A DNA stretch of 64,000 nucleotides from assembly GCA_038501785.1 (NCBI GenBank), contig JBAMJR010000031.1, forward strand, positions 16,466,001 through 16,530,000. The letters run 5' to 3'. The notes below the pieces were generated by a model. The model had not been told where the DNA came from and made no database searches. It saw nothing but the letters and a program-made list of their open reading frames with translations. Shown here piece by piece: positions 28,321 to 42,578 of the stretch (positions within the stretch are counted from its first letter, which is position 1; the number at the start of each line of letters is the position of its first letter). The translations under genes were made by a program, and so were the position numbers. The stretch comes from Myoxocephalus aenaeus. Its lineage: Eukaryota > Chordata > Actinopteri > Perciformes > Cottidae.

Positions 28321-31300
28321 TTGGCCTTATTCTGGTGTCAATCAGGCTCTCTTTCTTTTCTTGAAGAGGCGACGTTGTGCATGCATGAGCGTTTTTTTAT
28401 TTCTCATCCCCCCACACACACACACACTTTGATACTCTAGGTATTGTTTTCTTTAAGCAGCTGTCCACACAATGTCCAAACAAGGTGTGCAATGAATGAT
28501 GCATCAGCATACATTAGACCGATAGAAGGAGGCAGAAGAGCCGGCAAAGCCAAGAAGAAACCAGAAGCACTGTGACTCCTCACACAAGCGTCTTTAAAAG
28601 TAATCTTCGCACGACCTTTAACCCTTTAAACATTCCTCGTGTCCCGGTCGGCCTCTTGTCCTCTTGTGTTTTTATGATTAGATTCAAAAGATCCATTTCA
28701 AATGTGGAGCAAATAAGAAGAAAACAGGAAAAGAATTACCAGTAAAATGGTAAAATAAGCATTTATAGCAAATTGTACACTGAATAAATAATGTAATATG
28801 ATTAGGAAAGGCAGATATGTAATGAATAATGTTCATCACATATACACATAATCCTCTTATAATGTAAACACCTAACGAGGCCCCTTCCTTTTCCCTGTAC
28901 CCTTCAAAAACATTTAAAAATATATATATATATTTTCTTTGTACTCATTCCATAAACTCAGCCAACAAATGAATAAACATACGTTCATAGTGGTAAAAAC
29001 AATACACTTCTCAGGTTATGACCCCCGCTCAACATGTCTTGAAATGCAGATAAACACATGACATCATGGTATTTGTTATTTTAAACTGAAGCATATTTAC
29101 ATGCTCAGGATCCTCCTGAGTAAACTCATCAGCTCAAAGAATGTAAATCCTATCACCAACCAGGGAAGAGATTTAAAGCTGCAGCACTCTGAAAATAAGG
29201 ACATTATTATTATTATTTTCATGATATAGTCCTGGAATAATGTAGCGGATTTATTGATTGGTTAGTACATTTTTTTATATATATTTTTATCCTTGATTAA
29301 TCTTACTTGATAAATGTTTTGTAGCTTCTCAAATGTGAGGACTCGCTCACTTTATAGACAAAACAATAAATCAATCAATCATGAAAATAATCAACCTTAA
29401 TCCCCTCTTACATTGGGGATTTTCATCAGTACTATTATTACTATTAATATATAATTTTTTTCAACTGTTGTTTTTGTGGAGTCTACTTTCACAAATAACT
29501 TGAATATTACCTGACGACAACAACAAAAAAGCGACGTCATTTTCTTTTTTACAGAAGGACACAGATTTTTCTGAGCTTTCGCCATTTCTTGCAGAACGGA
29601 CAAATTCAAAGAGAGAAGCTCAGTCGACTGAACTTTATTACTCCTTTCAGCGCTTGACAATCCACTTTCGTTCTTGCCTTTCACAATAAAAGCCCGAGAC
29701 GGATACATTGCGTAACTGTTTACCAGAAGGCACTCAAAATTCTCTTGGAGCATTTCACCTTAAAGGAAATATCTCGCAGTACCTTAAAGGCCACACAACA
29801 GTTTACCTCGCGCAGTCAGCAGGATCCTGGTAGTTTGCCCTCTGACCTCAGAGAATATATTCAAAACTTTTATTGAAAAACTGCAATAATAAATGAATAC
29901 GTCTTGACATTCCTTCTTCACACCCTTGTTGTGCAAAGGCCTTCACTCTAATATGGGAGCCAACAACGTATTCCTCTGTCAATGCAAGTAGTATATATAA
30001 GTTGCACTACAGGAAAATAAGATGTGGGGAATGATGGGAAGACCTGAATGTGTTCACAGACAGAGAGAAGCCAGGAGGAAATCAATAAGAATGGATCCCC
30101 GAGTGAGACCGTTAAAATGCCTCTGAAGAAACTAACCAGAACACGCGTGACGTAAACGACATGTGCCACACCTCTTTGTGTCTCTTCTTCTTCCTCCTCC
30201 TCCCCCTCAGCTGAGACGGCGTCTTAATTGAACAGTCGTGACTGAGCGGATAATATCAGTTAAAGCGTTCGCTATATTTAGAATATTTTCACCTCTGTGC
30301 TTTGCTGTCAGACGTGGGAACTGTCACCAGGCTCCATTGACAAAAACTGTGATTTTTACCTCGCGGACCACAGGCGGTGCTGGCCTACCGCTGCCTCCCT
30401 CAGTCGGTTACTTAGTTAGTGTTACTGTGTGATTTTGGTGAATCCAAACTAACCCTTTAAAACAACAGTCAAACAAATAAACTGGATCGAGGCAGCCGGC
30501 GTTAGCCAGAGCGGCAGCTCTGCACCTCTCCCCCTGCAGCTGGTTTCGGGGCCCCTTGAGGCTGTGACGGCTTCTTCATTCAACAGCCGTCGGCCACGTC
30601 GGCGGTGCCGTGGGAGCGTTTAATTAAGTGACTGTGAGGGGAGGGAGGGAGGAGAGAGGAAGGGTGGATGTAAAAGAGGTGTAAGGAGGGGAGAAAAAAA
30701 AAAAAGAGGACAAGGCTGGCATAAGCCGAGGGCCACCGCGGGTGGAGGTGACAGTCTGGTTTCCTGGCGTAGCCGGGGCCCGGCAGAGCTGTCCTTGGAG
30801 GTCACAGCGATACACGCTCGGGTCCATTTCCTCCCTCCTGAGCAGCTCAGCTTCTCGGCGCTCAATTAGGATGCTGCGAGGTGATCGTTTGCGAACGGAA
30901 ATAGAGCCAAAAGACAGAAAACTGATATTTGCACTTTCCAGTTTAAATATTGGACTGGCGTGAAGGTGTGACGCATGTAACTTTTGAAGACGTCAGTAAG
31001 TCAGCAGTAATTACCACATTCATTTTGAGACATGAGTGTAATTACTGTAAACAAACAGGCCCGCTCTCTGAGAGTGTTGGCAGCCTCTCTCTGGCCTCTG
31101 CGCTGCATTATTTCATGGCGAGCCACCGGGTCACTTTTGGGAAATGAGCTTCCAGAGAAAATGGAGCTCAAGTTTCTCTGAGAGTTTCTCTCCGTGGCAG
31201 ATGGCGGAGGAGTGAACGGCCGATGGGTGTGTGTGTGTGTGGGGGGGGAATAGTAAATTCCAATATGTTTAACGTCATCGGGAAGAAAGGCTTTTAACGA

Positions 31301-34300
31301 GAACGTCCAAGGATGCTGGGAAATGCAGTCTTTAAGGAGCAATAATGCTGATTGTGCACCTTCAAAATTCAACACGATTTGTAATTTATCACTAAATGAA
31401 AAAGTTGCTTTCGTGGTTTTGTCGACCTGTAGTTGATTTACGACATCAGACCATTTGGAAAACCTTCCTGTGATGCGTTCAAGTACAATCAGACAATTAA
31501 GATTTTTGAATGTTTGAATATGATCTCTCTTTTTTTGGGTCTAGATTTAATGAGCACCAGCACTGAAGACGTTATCTTCGAAGCCATTGACAAAAACTGG
31601 GATTTTTTTGTATTGCTGACCGCAATATTACAGATAATACACCATCCACGGATGAGAACCACAATGCAAGGGCTAAAAACAACACATAGGCTGCACAAAG
31701 AACCCAAAAACATGATATGAACTTCTTGGTTGGGAATTTGTCGTTGCCAGTTTGAAGCGCAAAGCATCGTAGTAGAAGAGTTAAACCCAACTTAAAGATT
31801 GGACCACAGCCACGGATATAGGACCAGCAGTAAACGGGCTGCCGCACTGGTTGCACTGGTGTGTCAGTATGTACTGAGCAGGCTGGTCACATGGAAACCA
31901 TCCAAGAGAGGAAATGGCTGCCTCACAGGAAATCAGGCCGGCTGATTATGGCCTCAGAGATGCACAATGACCCATTTAGAGGACACAACAGGGGAAGTAG
32001 CTGTGAGGACATCTTAAAGGAGACATATACTGTATGAGATTATGAACATTCATACAGCAGCTTCTCTGTTCTATGTTTTGGTGGTATAGGGACCCAAAAT
32101 GGACATTTGTTGAGCTCTACATAAACATTTGACATACTGTGTACCTGTACCAGAAGGCAACCTCTGGTTCAGTCGAGTGAAGCCGATGCGCAAGTGTCTT
32201 AACGCTGCATTCTCTCTACTGACCACCTAGGGGGCGACTCCTCTGGTTGTTTAGAAGTCTTTGAGAAAATGATTACTTCTCTCTTGATTTATTCCCTCAG
32301 TAAACATTGTAAACATGAGTTTATGGTCTCAATCTCTAGTTTCAAGTCTTCAATACAACATGATGTTCATTTAGTTAAAAAAAAAAAGCAGAGTATCTAG
32401 CGTTATAGCAGGACAGCTAGCGAGCTAATGATTACGTCACATGGATTTAGGCCGACAAGATCAAAAATAAATGGCTCCTCAGCGAGCAAAATACGCCACT
32501 AACGCCACGGAAACACCAGCCAAGATGCGCATCGTCCTCTTGTTCGCGTCGGGAGAGGGAACTCTTTGATGTGATGCGTCGACGTCTCCTGGTTCTAAAC
32601 GTGGTGTAAAGACAGTTAGGAGTGTTTGCACTGTGCTCAGCAGTGAGATCCATTCAGCAGACTGTTTATTCAGTCTCATACATAAAGGATGTATTTAGCA
32701 GCTTCTTTCTTTGCATCTTTTGTCACTTGATCCGAGTATGTAAAGCGGAGCAAACATTTGCTCGGTATTGTAAAAAAAGCAACGACTAAACAGATGCACA
32801 TATACTCATCCTTTCACGCTTCCCGCCTGTTGCTTTTATCTCGTCGCATCACAATGCCACACTGAATATGGTGAGAACATCTTTCCTGAAACTGATAAAA
32901 GCCTTAAAAAAAATGCATTGTTCAGTGTTAGAATAATAATAATAATATAAAAGAGCCAAAAAAGATGACGCATCCTTGGAAGATTTTGTTTCGGCTGTTT
33001 CGCAGGAAAAAAAGACCCACGTTTTCTCTCTCGCCGCAGCCGCCGAGAGGAATAATTTGGTACCTAAACGTCTGATAAGACAATATGCTGATGTGGCACT
33101 AATGCAGAATAAACACGGGGCGGCGCGTGCGGGACGCGACTTCCACGCGGCGACATCAGTCGGGGTGTTTACCGTCACGCGGAGACAAATGCAACACCTA
33201 ATTTCACAATAAAAGACCTTTTAATGGGAAGTAAACAACCTGGCAAATGACATTAAGTTGAAACGAACCTCCAGACCAGAGAGCATGAGATTCTCTAATT
33301 AACAGGGGTAATTGGAATTAAAGCGTCGCTAATAATGAAGTGTTGGGAGAGGAGAGATCGGGAGAGGGGGGATAACGCTTGAAAATAACAATCGGACATT
33401 ACTCATGCTTGACATTTAACCCCGACCACCATCTCCGTGCTGAAAGGGGGAGGAGTTTATTTCATGTTTGCTTCTTTGTGGCACTTTGTTAGTGTGTTAT
33501 GTGGGTTAATAGCAGTTAATATACAACAATAAGGGTTTTTCTTTCACCAAGAATGATATTTTTCAGTGAAATATTTAAACATCTTTACCAAACACATCCC
33601 AACCTGCGGAGGACATAACGTATATATATATATATCAATTCTGCGTATTTAGAACCATGAATATACTGTAAGACCTTCCATGTTCCATGTTTTCAGATAA
33701 CTTCAGTGTAGAAATGTAAAAGAAAACGAAGGAAATTAAACAATATGAAATACTAGTAAATGTAGAAAGTCTCTCACATATGACAGAACTTTTTGCACCT
33801 TTTAATAACTAATCAGAGTATTTAGTGCTCACGAAAGCTGTTTTTAAAGTTTTTCCGTGCGTCACAATTGATAAACAAGTACAAGTAAAAAAACAGAAAC
33901 CAGATTATCACCCATATCAAACAATAATAATTAAAAAAAAAAAAACTGCTGATGCTCCATGAAGTGCAGCAAGCCGCTCCGAGTGAGTTTTTATCTTCAG
34001 CATAATAATAAATAGCGATTGATGTATATGTCTATGTCGCACCTTGCAGCTCTTAACATAATGCAGTGGTGGTGGTGGTGTGGTGGTGTGCCAGCGAGCC
34101 CTGGGCCTCATTAGTCGTATCGGTGGACGGCCTCGTTAGCCTTGAACAAGTAGCCAGCTGACAGGTCCGCTCAGCCACCGCGCCCCCACTAGAGAAGTGA
34201 CAGCTTTAACTCCGGCCGCCCGGCGCTCTCTTAACCAGATTAGTTCTTTTTACATTAACCGAGGAAAAGTAGGGCAGATGTCTGTATGACTGGTTGTAAA

Positions 34301-34435
34301 TTTGATAATGACCGCCATGTTAATCCCCCTCCCCCTCCCCCTCCTCATCCTCATCCTCCTCATCCTCATCTGTGCCCCCCCGCTCGGCAAGTCCAGGCTG
34401 GGACCTGGCTGGTAACAGGATTACCAATGAGGGGA

Positions 34436-34513
<78 letters not shown>

Positions 34514-37500
34514 GCAGGAAGCTAATTGTTGTTGGTGGCGGCTGGTCGGAGGAGTGAAGTGAAAAGTAACCTAATGTGGGAAAAAAACAGGGAGATATAA
34601 TGAGAACATTATTTGTTTCTTTACAAACTCCTTTAGAAGTGTGCACGTAGATTTTCTTTTTTAAAACAGTAAAAGAAACTATTAATGCATAATTTTGATA
34701 AGAAAAAAGGAATACTACTTTATTCATATTAGTATTATTGTGTACTTAAAAACGATATTTTCCTTTTTTACGACACACATACATACACATATTTAAGAGT
34801 TTGTCATTAAAATAGAGACAAACGCTTGCTTTTTTTTTATGACCATCTCTAACGCAGAATTGGATTTAATGCAACAACACAATTCTCGAGCAACATGTCA
34901 CCCCAGAAGAAGAAGAAAGAGAGAAAAAAGCTGTTTGTTGCATATTTTAATATCCTTCAAGCTTTAATTTGATTAAAATTACGTATCTGATCTCTCCCTC
35001 GTCTCTGGATGAGCTCTTTGTTTTTCTCCTCCCTCTAAATCTCGTTCTGCAGTGAAATCCACTTTGAACACGGCGAATTACACGGCGACTCAGTGGAGTA
35101 TCTTCTGGTGTTGTTTGTTTTTGGGGGGACAGTCTCCCCCCCCCACCCCTGTTGTTGGAGGTCTCTCCTCTTCCTCTCCATTAGCTGATCGGTGTTGTTG
35201 TATCTGGGTGGCCGGGGCTGGTACCTGCCCTCCCCTCCCCTGATACAATCTAAACTGATGTCCTGCCGGTGCCTTTTTTCCCAGAACCCTTCAGACTGGT
35301 CGGGCGTCGCCCGTGTGCCCGAGCCTTTTTTTTATTTTCTTCTTCATCACCTATTAAAATCAAAAGCCCCGTCATTTGGGCGAGGACCGCTGGGAATCTG
35401 GGCTTTAATTAAATTACATTATTGTTAACGTCAGCTTTGCCGAGGCCGGCTCTGTCGCCTGCACTTTGCCCTCCTCCTCCTCCTCCTCCTCCCTGTCAGG
35501 AGGTGAGGAAGAGGAAGAAGGGGGGGGGGGGTCACACATACATGCAGTAATGTATTCTAACCCCCTCCCCACCTTCCTCTCCTCCCATCGATTTGAATTT
35601 TTAAAAAGATGGAAGCGGGGAGTCATGTTATGCAGGGAATATGTTCACAGTGAATATTCAATTAGCCCGCTCCTGTTTCGTATACATAAATGCGGCGGCG
35701 GCGGCTAATACGTAGTGAAGGGCCCTCGCACGCAGCTGCATGTAATACCATATCGCTCTCGAATGTTTTGGTAACAGACGCCATGAATAAACATGTAAAC
35801 ACGGCAGTGGTTCTCAGGCCGGGTTGTTCGACACGACGGTGGACTTTTTTCCTCGACCTCGCTTGATTGCGTGTTAACGTGTCAATAAGTCTCTTTCATT
35901 CTCTTTTTTCTTCACTGTCATGCAGCCTTGTTATGAATATGATTTTTTTGGTCAGAAAACACCACCCTCCCCACTCGCCCTCCTGCCGAGCCTCTCCCAT
36001 ACATCCTGACTAGAGCAGTGAAGTGTGACTAATGTGCCTCTATTCACTGGTTTCTGCAGGCCTGAGTCCTCCTCCTCCTCCTCCTCCTCCTCCTCCTCCT
36101 CCTCCTCCTCCTCCTCTTCGCTCTGTGTCCCTCTGTCCTGTTGCTCCTCCAGAGGAGGCTGATCAAACTCCTACAGGTCACTCTGGTCGTCACGGCTGAC
36201 TTCTGTCATACAATGGGATTATTATTATTGAGGTGTCACTGTGCTGCAAATTAATACCAAATGAAACAGACAATAATCAAAGTAATGCAATCAGGGCTGC
36301 AGGTCTCCACATATTAAGCGCTAAATATGCAATATGCAATATGCAAAATTAAAATTTAAAATATATAAATATATATATAAAATAAATATAAAAAATTAAT
36401 TTTCTATAATTTCTATATATGTATATATATATAAATTAAAATATGTATTTTATATATATATTTTTTTTCTTCTGTAGTTTCACAGTTGTGATATGTGAAA
36501 AACACACTTCATTCAAACTCGTCAGTAACGAAGTGAAACTGAACAAAACCGTCTTCTTTTCACTGCTCTCACAATGAGTCCTAAGTTTGAAAAGGAGACA
36601 AACTGAAAACAGAGCTTCACGCCGGGCTGCTTTCAGGGACGTAAAACGCCTTTCTGGGGGTCAACGAAAGGCCCCCCCAAAAAAGCTACGTTTACTAAAA
36701 GTACCCGTGTAAGTTTGGACACTAAATCACACCTGTATGTGAACTTCTACAGGTACATGCAGACCAGGTCCAGGTCCAAGGAGCTCCCGTGAACCGCTCA
36801 TTTAAATGACGGCATGACATCCGATAACTAATTCCTGCATGTGATGAGCCACCTTGTTTTCTCTTCATGCATCTTGTGATCAATGTCGTATATACAACAT
36901 TTGCTGCATTAAATAGGCGCCTGTGCACCTTTTTGCCCCAAATGCAGCAAATGTTAGTTTTCGTGATGTTAGTGGAGGTAACTGATCATTTCAACTCAAA
37001 TGTGATGATTTTACAGGAAAGGGAGTTACATTTGGTACGAGGACACACAATCAGCAGAGAAATATAGTTAAATAGTGATGCTAGTTTTCCCTGATTCTGC
37101 AGATCAATGATCCGACGTCTCTCACTCCGACGGCTGACACGTCTACTATCCTTTAAAGACGTCTTCTAGGACATTAGTTTGTCTTTAACCTTTTACAGAT
37201 GTGTCTGGATTTAAACTTTAAAGTCACATTACTACTTCTGTGCAGTGACATGAGCAAACATTTTTTTTGACATCCGTCTCGATAACGCTGAGCTGACAGA
37301 TTTTTCATGGTTAATTATTTTTTATTTATTTCAACATTAAGGCCCCCCCTCGTCTCAGTGACCATTTAAGTGAATTATCCGCGTCCCCGTCAGCGGCTGA
37401 GAAAGGGTCACTCCTCGTCCAATTACCGGCTCCACCTCGTTAACTCCTTCAACGCCAGGCCTTTGTCTTTTTTCTTCTTCTTTTTTTATATATAACATGA

Positions 37501-39997
37501 GCTTAATTATGCTAATGAACTTCAGCATGCAAATGGGGCAAGCTCTTTCATCCTAAACTGTAGGCTCAACAGCTATTAAAAGACGTTTTAATTCCTGTTT
37601 GACACTGATTAATTGTGTGTTAAGTGACCTCAGCTGAGTAGAAAAGGCCTTTCCAGTTATATACATGATGGAGAAAAGGAATAAAAAAGTACCAAATAAT
37701 CTTTCTTATAATGTCCCGTTGACTAATAGAACTTTGCCAGTTGATTTCTTTCATTATGACGTTGTTGTTTTTTGGTTCAACACTGTCAACAGCCATAATA
37801 AAATATATTTTCTCCATGTTTTAGTTCTAAAATGTCGTATAAATCTGGTTAAGAATGATTTTAACAAACCCTTCTGTAGAAAGCTTCATAATATATGTAG
37901 GAATGAAAGTGTAAAGTTTGGTGGATGTAAGAGCTGCTGAAGTAGTCTTGAGAAAAAAACATCATTGAGAGAAAACAACCTTTAAAGGGACAGTCCACCC
38001 TAAAATCAAAAACACGTATTTTTCCTCTCACATGCGGTGCTATTTATTAATCTAGATAGTTTGGGTGTGAATTGTCTCTTTAAATTGAGGTTTTGTACAA
38101 TTACAAACATTTTGAAGACACTACTAGTGAACAGGGTGAACCTGAAGAAACTTCCCCAGTTGATTACTTCAACTTAATATCTTAATTTTTGGGAAAATGT
38201 TATGTTTAGATCTGCAAATGAGGCATTATCTAATAGACAAAGTAGTCAAACAAACAACTAAATGTGTATTTTGGATGTTTTCTTTCCCCCACTAGTGTGA
38301 AAGAAGATGTTATTGGAAGTATAAGACCAAAAATTAAGCAACAATGTTTTTATCCTGAAGTTTCTCCAAATAAAAACAAAAAAACTCACATCAGCTTTCC
38401 CGCAGTCGCCCGGTTAAACGATGTTTTTTATTTACTTCGCTCGGTGCCGCGTGATTCGAACAGATGTCTTCTTAAAGCGTGCTGCCGGATGCCGAGGGGT
38501 CGAAACTCTTGGTACGTTTTCTCCTACAGACTGCGGCGCCCCGAGTACGGCATGAATAAATCACAGCGCTTCATAATTGATTGAGAGAAAAGATGCAGAT
38601 GTGACAATCGCTGGCAAAACGGCCCGTCGGCTAATTGAAAACATTCTTGAAGGGGTTCCAGATGTAGTTGTCATTTATTTTATTTATTTATTTTTCATCC
38701 CACCTCATGAAATATTGTGTTGCGTGTCCATGAGACTTTGCATTCACTCGTCTCTCGGTCTTGTTACACCTATTTTACCAATATGTCATTTATCATCATA
38801 ATAGACGTATCCGATGTTAATGATGATAGTTTATAAAACAGCTTATTAACCTTAATGACAGTGTGATCTTTTACAATTGATAGGTTGCCTCACCTTCAAT
38901 TATACTGAGTGATGATGATACAGAGTTAATTAATGCTTAAGTGCTCCAGTGGCGCTCTTCTTCTTCTTCTTCTTCTTCTTCTATACGTCTCTTTGCGTCT
39001 GTATATTTCTCCTAAATTCAGCAAAAGTTAATAGTGATTTCTATTAGTTCACCTGTAGTGTCTTCAAAATGTTTGTAATTTTACAAAGCATATCTTTAAA
39101 GAGACAATTCACCCCAAAAAATGTGTGGGTGTCTTTGAGTGTCATATAGTCTGTTTATATGAAAGGTTGATATATATCTCCAACACCAAAAAAAAAATCT
39201 AGAATGACAAATAGCACGACAGGTAAAAAAAAAGATTATGGATTCATGCTTTTTGGGGGGAACTCTTCAGTTTTTAAAGGCCGAAATCAGCAGCTCTTAC
39301 GTCCACCAAACTTCCCAGTTTGATTCCTCTCTGTATGCTGAATGTTTCTGCAGAGGGACTTGTTCACATATCAATCACAGCCTCATGTAGACTACATTCT
39401 GATACAAAGAGATAATTCAAAATGGCCTCCGTAAAAACCTTTGACTCTATCCAAGGTTATCCAACATAATGCCTCATTTAATGCATATTTAAATAAACAT
39501 ATGCAGGAAACTTGTAATGCAAAAAATAACTGTCCTAATGTCAGTAATGAACTGGGGAAGTTTCATGGTGATAGTGATGAGTTCAATATTTTAGCCCATA
39601 AACTGTTGTTTGAATGAAACCAGAGCTTTGCTGGTTACGTTAGCCGCCGTGCAGTCGAAGTGTTGAAACAAAAAGTATCTGTCTCTTCTTCTTCTTCTTC
39701 TTCTTCTTCTTCTTCTTCTTCTTCTCTGCCGTCTGTCTGTTTATTCGTGTCTGAGCGAATGCCTCCAAAGGGCCCGTTCGATCCCGCTGTTTGGGAGCAC
39801 AGATGCACGTTCAGTCCCCGCGTTCTCCGCAGTCTTAATAGTGTGAACCCGTCAGCTGTCCCCAATACGAGGACACGAGCGTCTCCAGTGCTTTCTTTTT
39901 TTTTTTTGCCTCCGCCGCTAAGCCGGATTTTCACTCATTTTCTTTTTTTTTTCTCGCAGAGCGAGTCGCCAACACAACTTGTTCTTCCAGCTTCCCC

Positions 39998-40049
<52 letters not shown>

Positions 40050-40526
40050 CAGATGTGATGCTTTTTCATTACTTACTTATAAAAAGAAACATTACAAGTC
40101 TTTATTTATTCAAATCACCTCCTGCAGGTTTCAACCTCCACAAAGTTTCATCACACACTTTTATTCAACCTTCAAGAGCACCTCAAGGTTAATGAGCTGC
40201 ATTGAGAACCAATCAAGCTACCGGCACCTGCATTTCTTTGTGCTGAGAGGACTTTCTTTGTTTTCAGTGTTTAAAATGAATTCGTCTGTTTCTGTCAAGT
40301 TTGCGGCGGCTGTGAAAACTGTCAATCACCGATCGGAGCTGAAATCTAGTTTTGTTTATTCTTTTGATCAAATGGTTCCTGATTTAAATCGAAACAATGC
40401 CAAAGTTCTTCAGCCGTGCATTAAAACATTCATGAACTTTGGCTTCCTAAAAAATTATTATTTGTATAAAACATTAAAAAATGCACTGTTTTGCACCAAA
40501 ACTAAGGTTTCGTATCAGCGCAATAT

Positions 40527-40591
<65 letters not shown>

Positions 40592-41147
40592 TAGAAAGAA
40601 AGAAAGAAAGAGTTTCTTTCTGCAACACCAGATGATTTTGTCTTTTAATCACAGCATTTGTTTTGCACAATGAAACTTGGCTAACAAAATCTCTACTTGT
40701 CTCTTTTATTGCCCGCTGTCACAACTTCCAGTCTCCTCGGCCTCTTCCTCCTCCTCCTCTTCCTCCTCTTCCTCCTCCCCCTCCTCCTCCTCCTCCTCCT
40801 CCTCCTCCGTACATCTTTCCCTCCTTCTTCCTCCTCCTCCTCTTCGCCGCCTTTGTCTGCCACCTCGCCGCCTGACTTTGTCCGCGTCCACGACCGCGTC
40901 TCTGTCCGCTCAGATCGGGGTGGGGGGCGAGAGGTTGACAGTGCTCCTAATTAAGACGTAAAACTGCGGGCAGCAGGTTTCTGAAGGTTACACTGTCTGT
41001 ACCGCAGGAAGTGATAAAGAATGGAGCCACTGATGACATGTGACGTTTTCACCGGGGATGATGCAAACCGCTGCTAATGAAGCCGGGGCCGTGGAGGAGG
41101 AAGCGAAGGGGACAGGGGGCCTCTGTGTGTGTGTGTGTGCGAGTGTG

Positions 41148-41198
<51 letters not shown>

Positions 41199-41506
41199 AG
41201 GATTTGCTCCAGAGGCCTTTGGGATTTCAGGGCAGGATATTTGAGTCAATTAGACAGATCGAGTACGTGAGCGTTGCTGCCCTGCACGGAGACCGATTAA
41301 GTCCGTTTTCGCCCCGCTGTCGACTGCTCTCATGACGTTACGTCACTCTTACGGCTGCAGAGTGTCTCGCCATTCTTTCATGTTATCATATTCATATTCA
41401 CTTTTGTTAGACTTGGGATCCTATCATGGAGATGTGATTGAGATTTTGCAAATGCCTTTTTTCCCCTGAAATTCACGATTAGTTTATTTGTTTTTGTTTT
41501 GTTTAG

Positions 41507-41584
<78 letters not shown>

Positions 41585-41611
41585 TATAATTTTTTTAATA
41601 TATATACATAT

Positions 41612-41647
<36 letters not shown>

Positions 41648-42528
41648 TTTAAATTGATATGTAATTTATATATATATTGTTTTTAAGAAACGACCATAGT
41701 CACAAAAACTATAGAAGAAAAAGAAAAATATTCTTCAGGTTCGAGTTCTCCACTCTGTTAAAACCCGGTGATGAGCTTTGATCAGTCGGTCATTAGTTTC
41801 AGTCAATCTCAGTGTCTAAGGAAGAGCGTCCATGTTCTCCAACGTGTCCTCAATCCCCCTTCAATGTAAACTGGATCTCCTTCAAGCCTTCCGGGGAGTC
41901 GGCCTCTTACAGTTCAGGAGAATAAGACGCCCGAGAGTGTAAAGCGACACAGTGACGTCCCTCTGGGCCGCAGCCTTCATGTCCGGAGACGGCATTTTCC
42001 ATTGCGTACTATTGGAAAAAAAATGTCTGATCAACATCGTGAACAGAGCCGAGTATTGAGTCCAGAAAGTCTCTAACTTTGAGAAGCGTTCGGGCGGAGA
42101 CATTGGACAGTTAAGTTGAAATGTTGGGACTATGACTAGTCGATACTATACTATGTATAGAGATACAATGACACTACTTTGTGTAATACCTTAGTGGGAG
42201 TAATATGAACATGTTTTATTTTGGATCCTTTTGTCTAAACTATTGATCTAAACTTCTATAAATCAAGAATACATGAAGAGGACCTGACGAAACATTTTTT
42301 CAATATGTTACTGTATTGGGAAAACAGCGGTGAAAACACAGCTTCTATTCATTTTAACATCAATTACCCAGCTCTCTTCATCAGGTTTCTTTTTGTCGTT
42401 GTCATTATCAGGTGTAAAAATAAATATGGGTCGCATTCGTCAAAGAGAAGTTCCACTTTGAGCAGCGAGCACATCACAATAATATCTCTGGCTCTGGAAA
42501 GCTCAACATGCTTCTTGTGTGGAACAAA

Positions 42529-42578
<50 letters not shown>

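Larger units (their letters stand above)
26282..34260 (+). other. last intron, part 1
   Basis: No gene is supported. It holds (GT)n (26440-26528), GC-rich purine/pyrimidine tracts (27590-27960), a 31-G run followed by (GA)n (28249-28315), repeat copies near 29165-29400, 31434-31530 and 32203-32376, and a possible regulatory block at 33010-33345. Short open frames here are uncapped by splice sites and are not conserved-looking. Confidence 0.65.
34261..41700 (+). other. last intron, part 2
   Basis: No gene is supported. It holds (GT)n (34438-34511), (TCC)n (36067-36117), AT-rich low complexity (36340-36460), a rearranged repeat region (37975-39568), (TTC)n (39684-39725), (CT)n (39999-40044), (AT)n (40532-40586), (TCC)n (40741-40808), (GT)n (41124-41195) and a GT/AT composite (41508-41645). 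Confidence 0.65.

Noticed and set aside
39979..40587. 202-residue forward open frame
   Set aside because: It starts in (CT)n and ends in (AT)n, so both ends are microsatellite translation. No domain in between.
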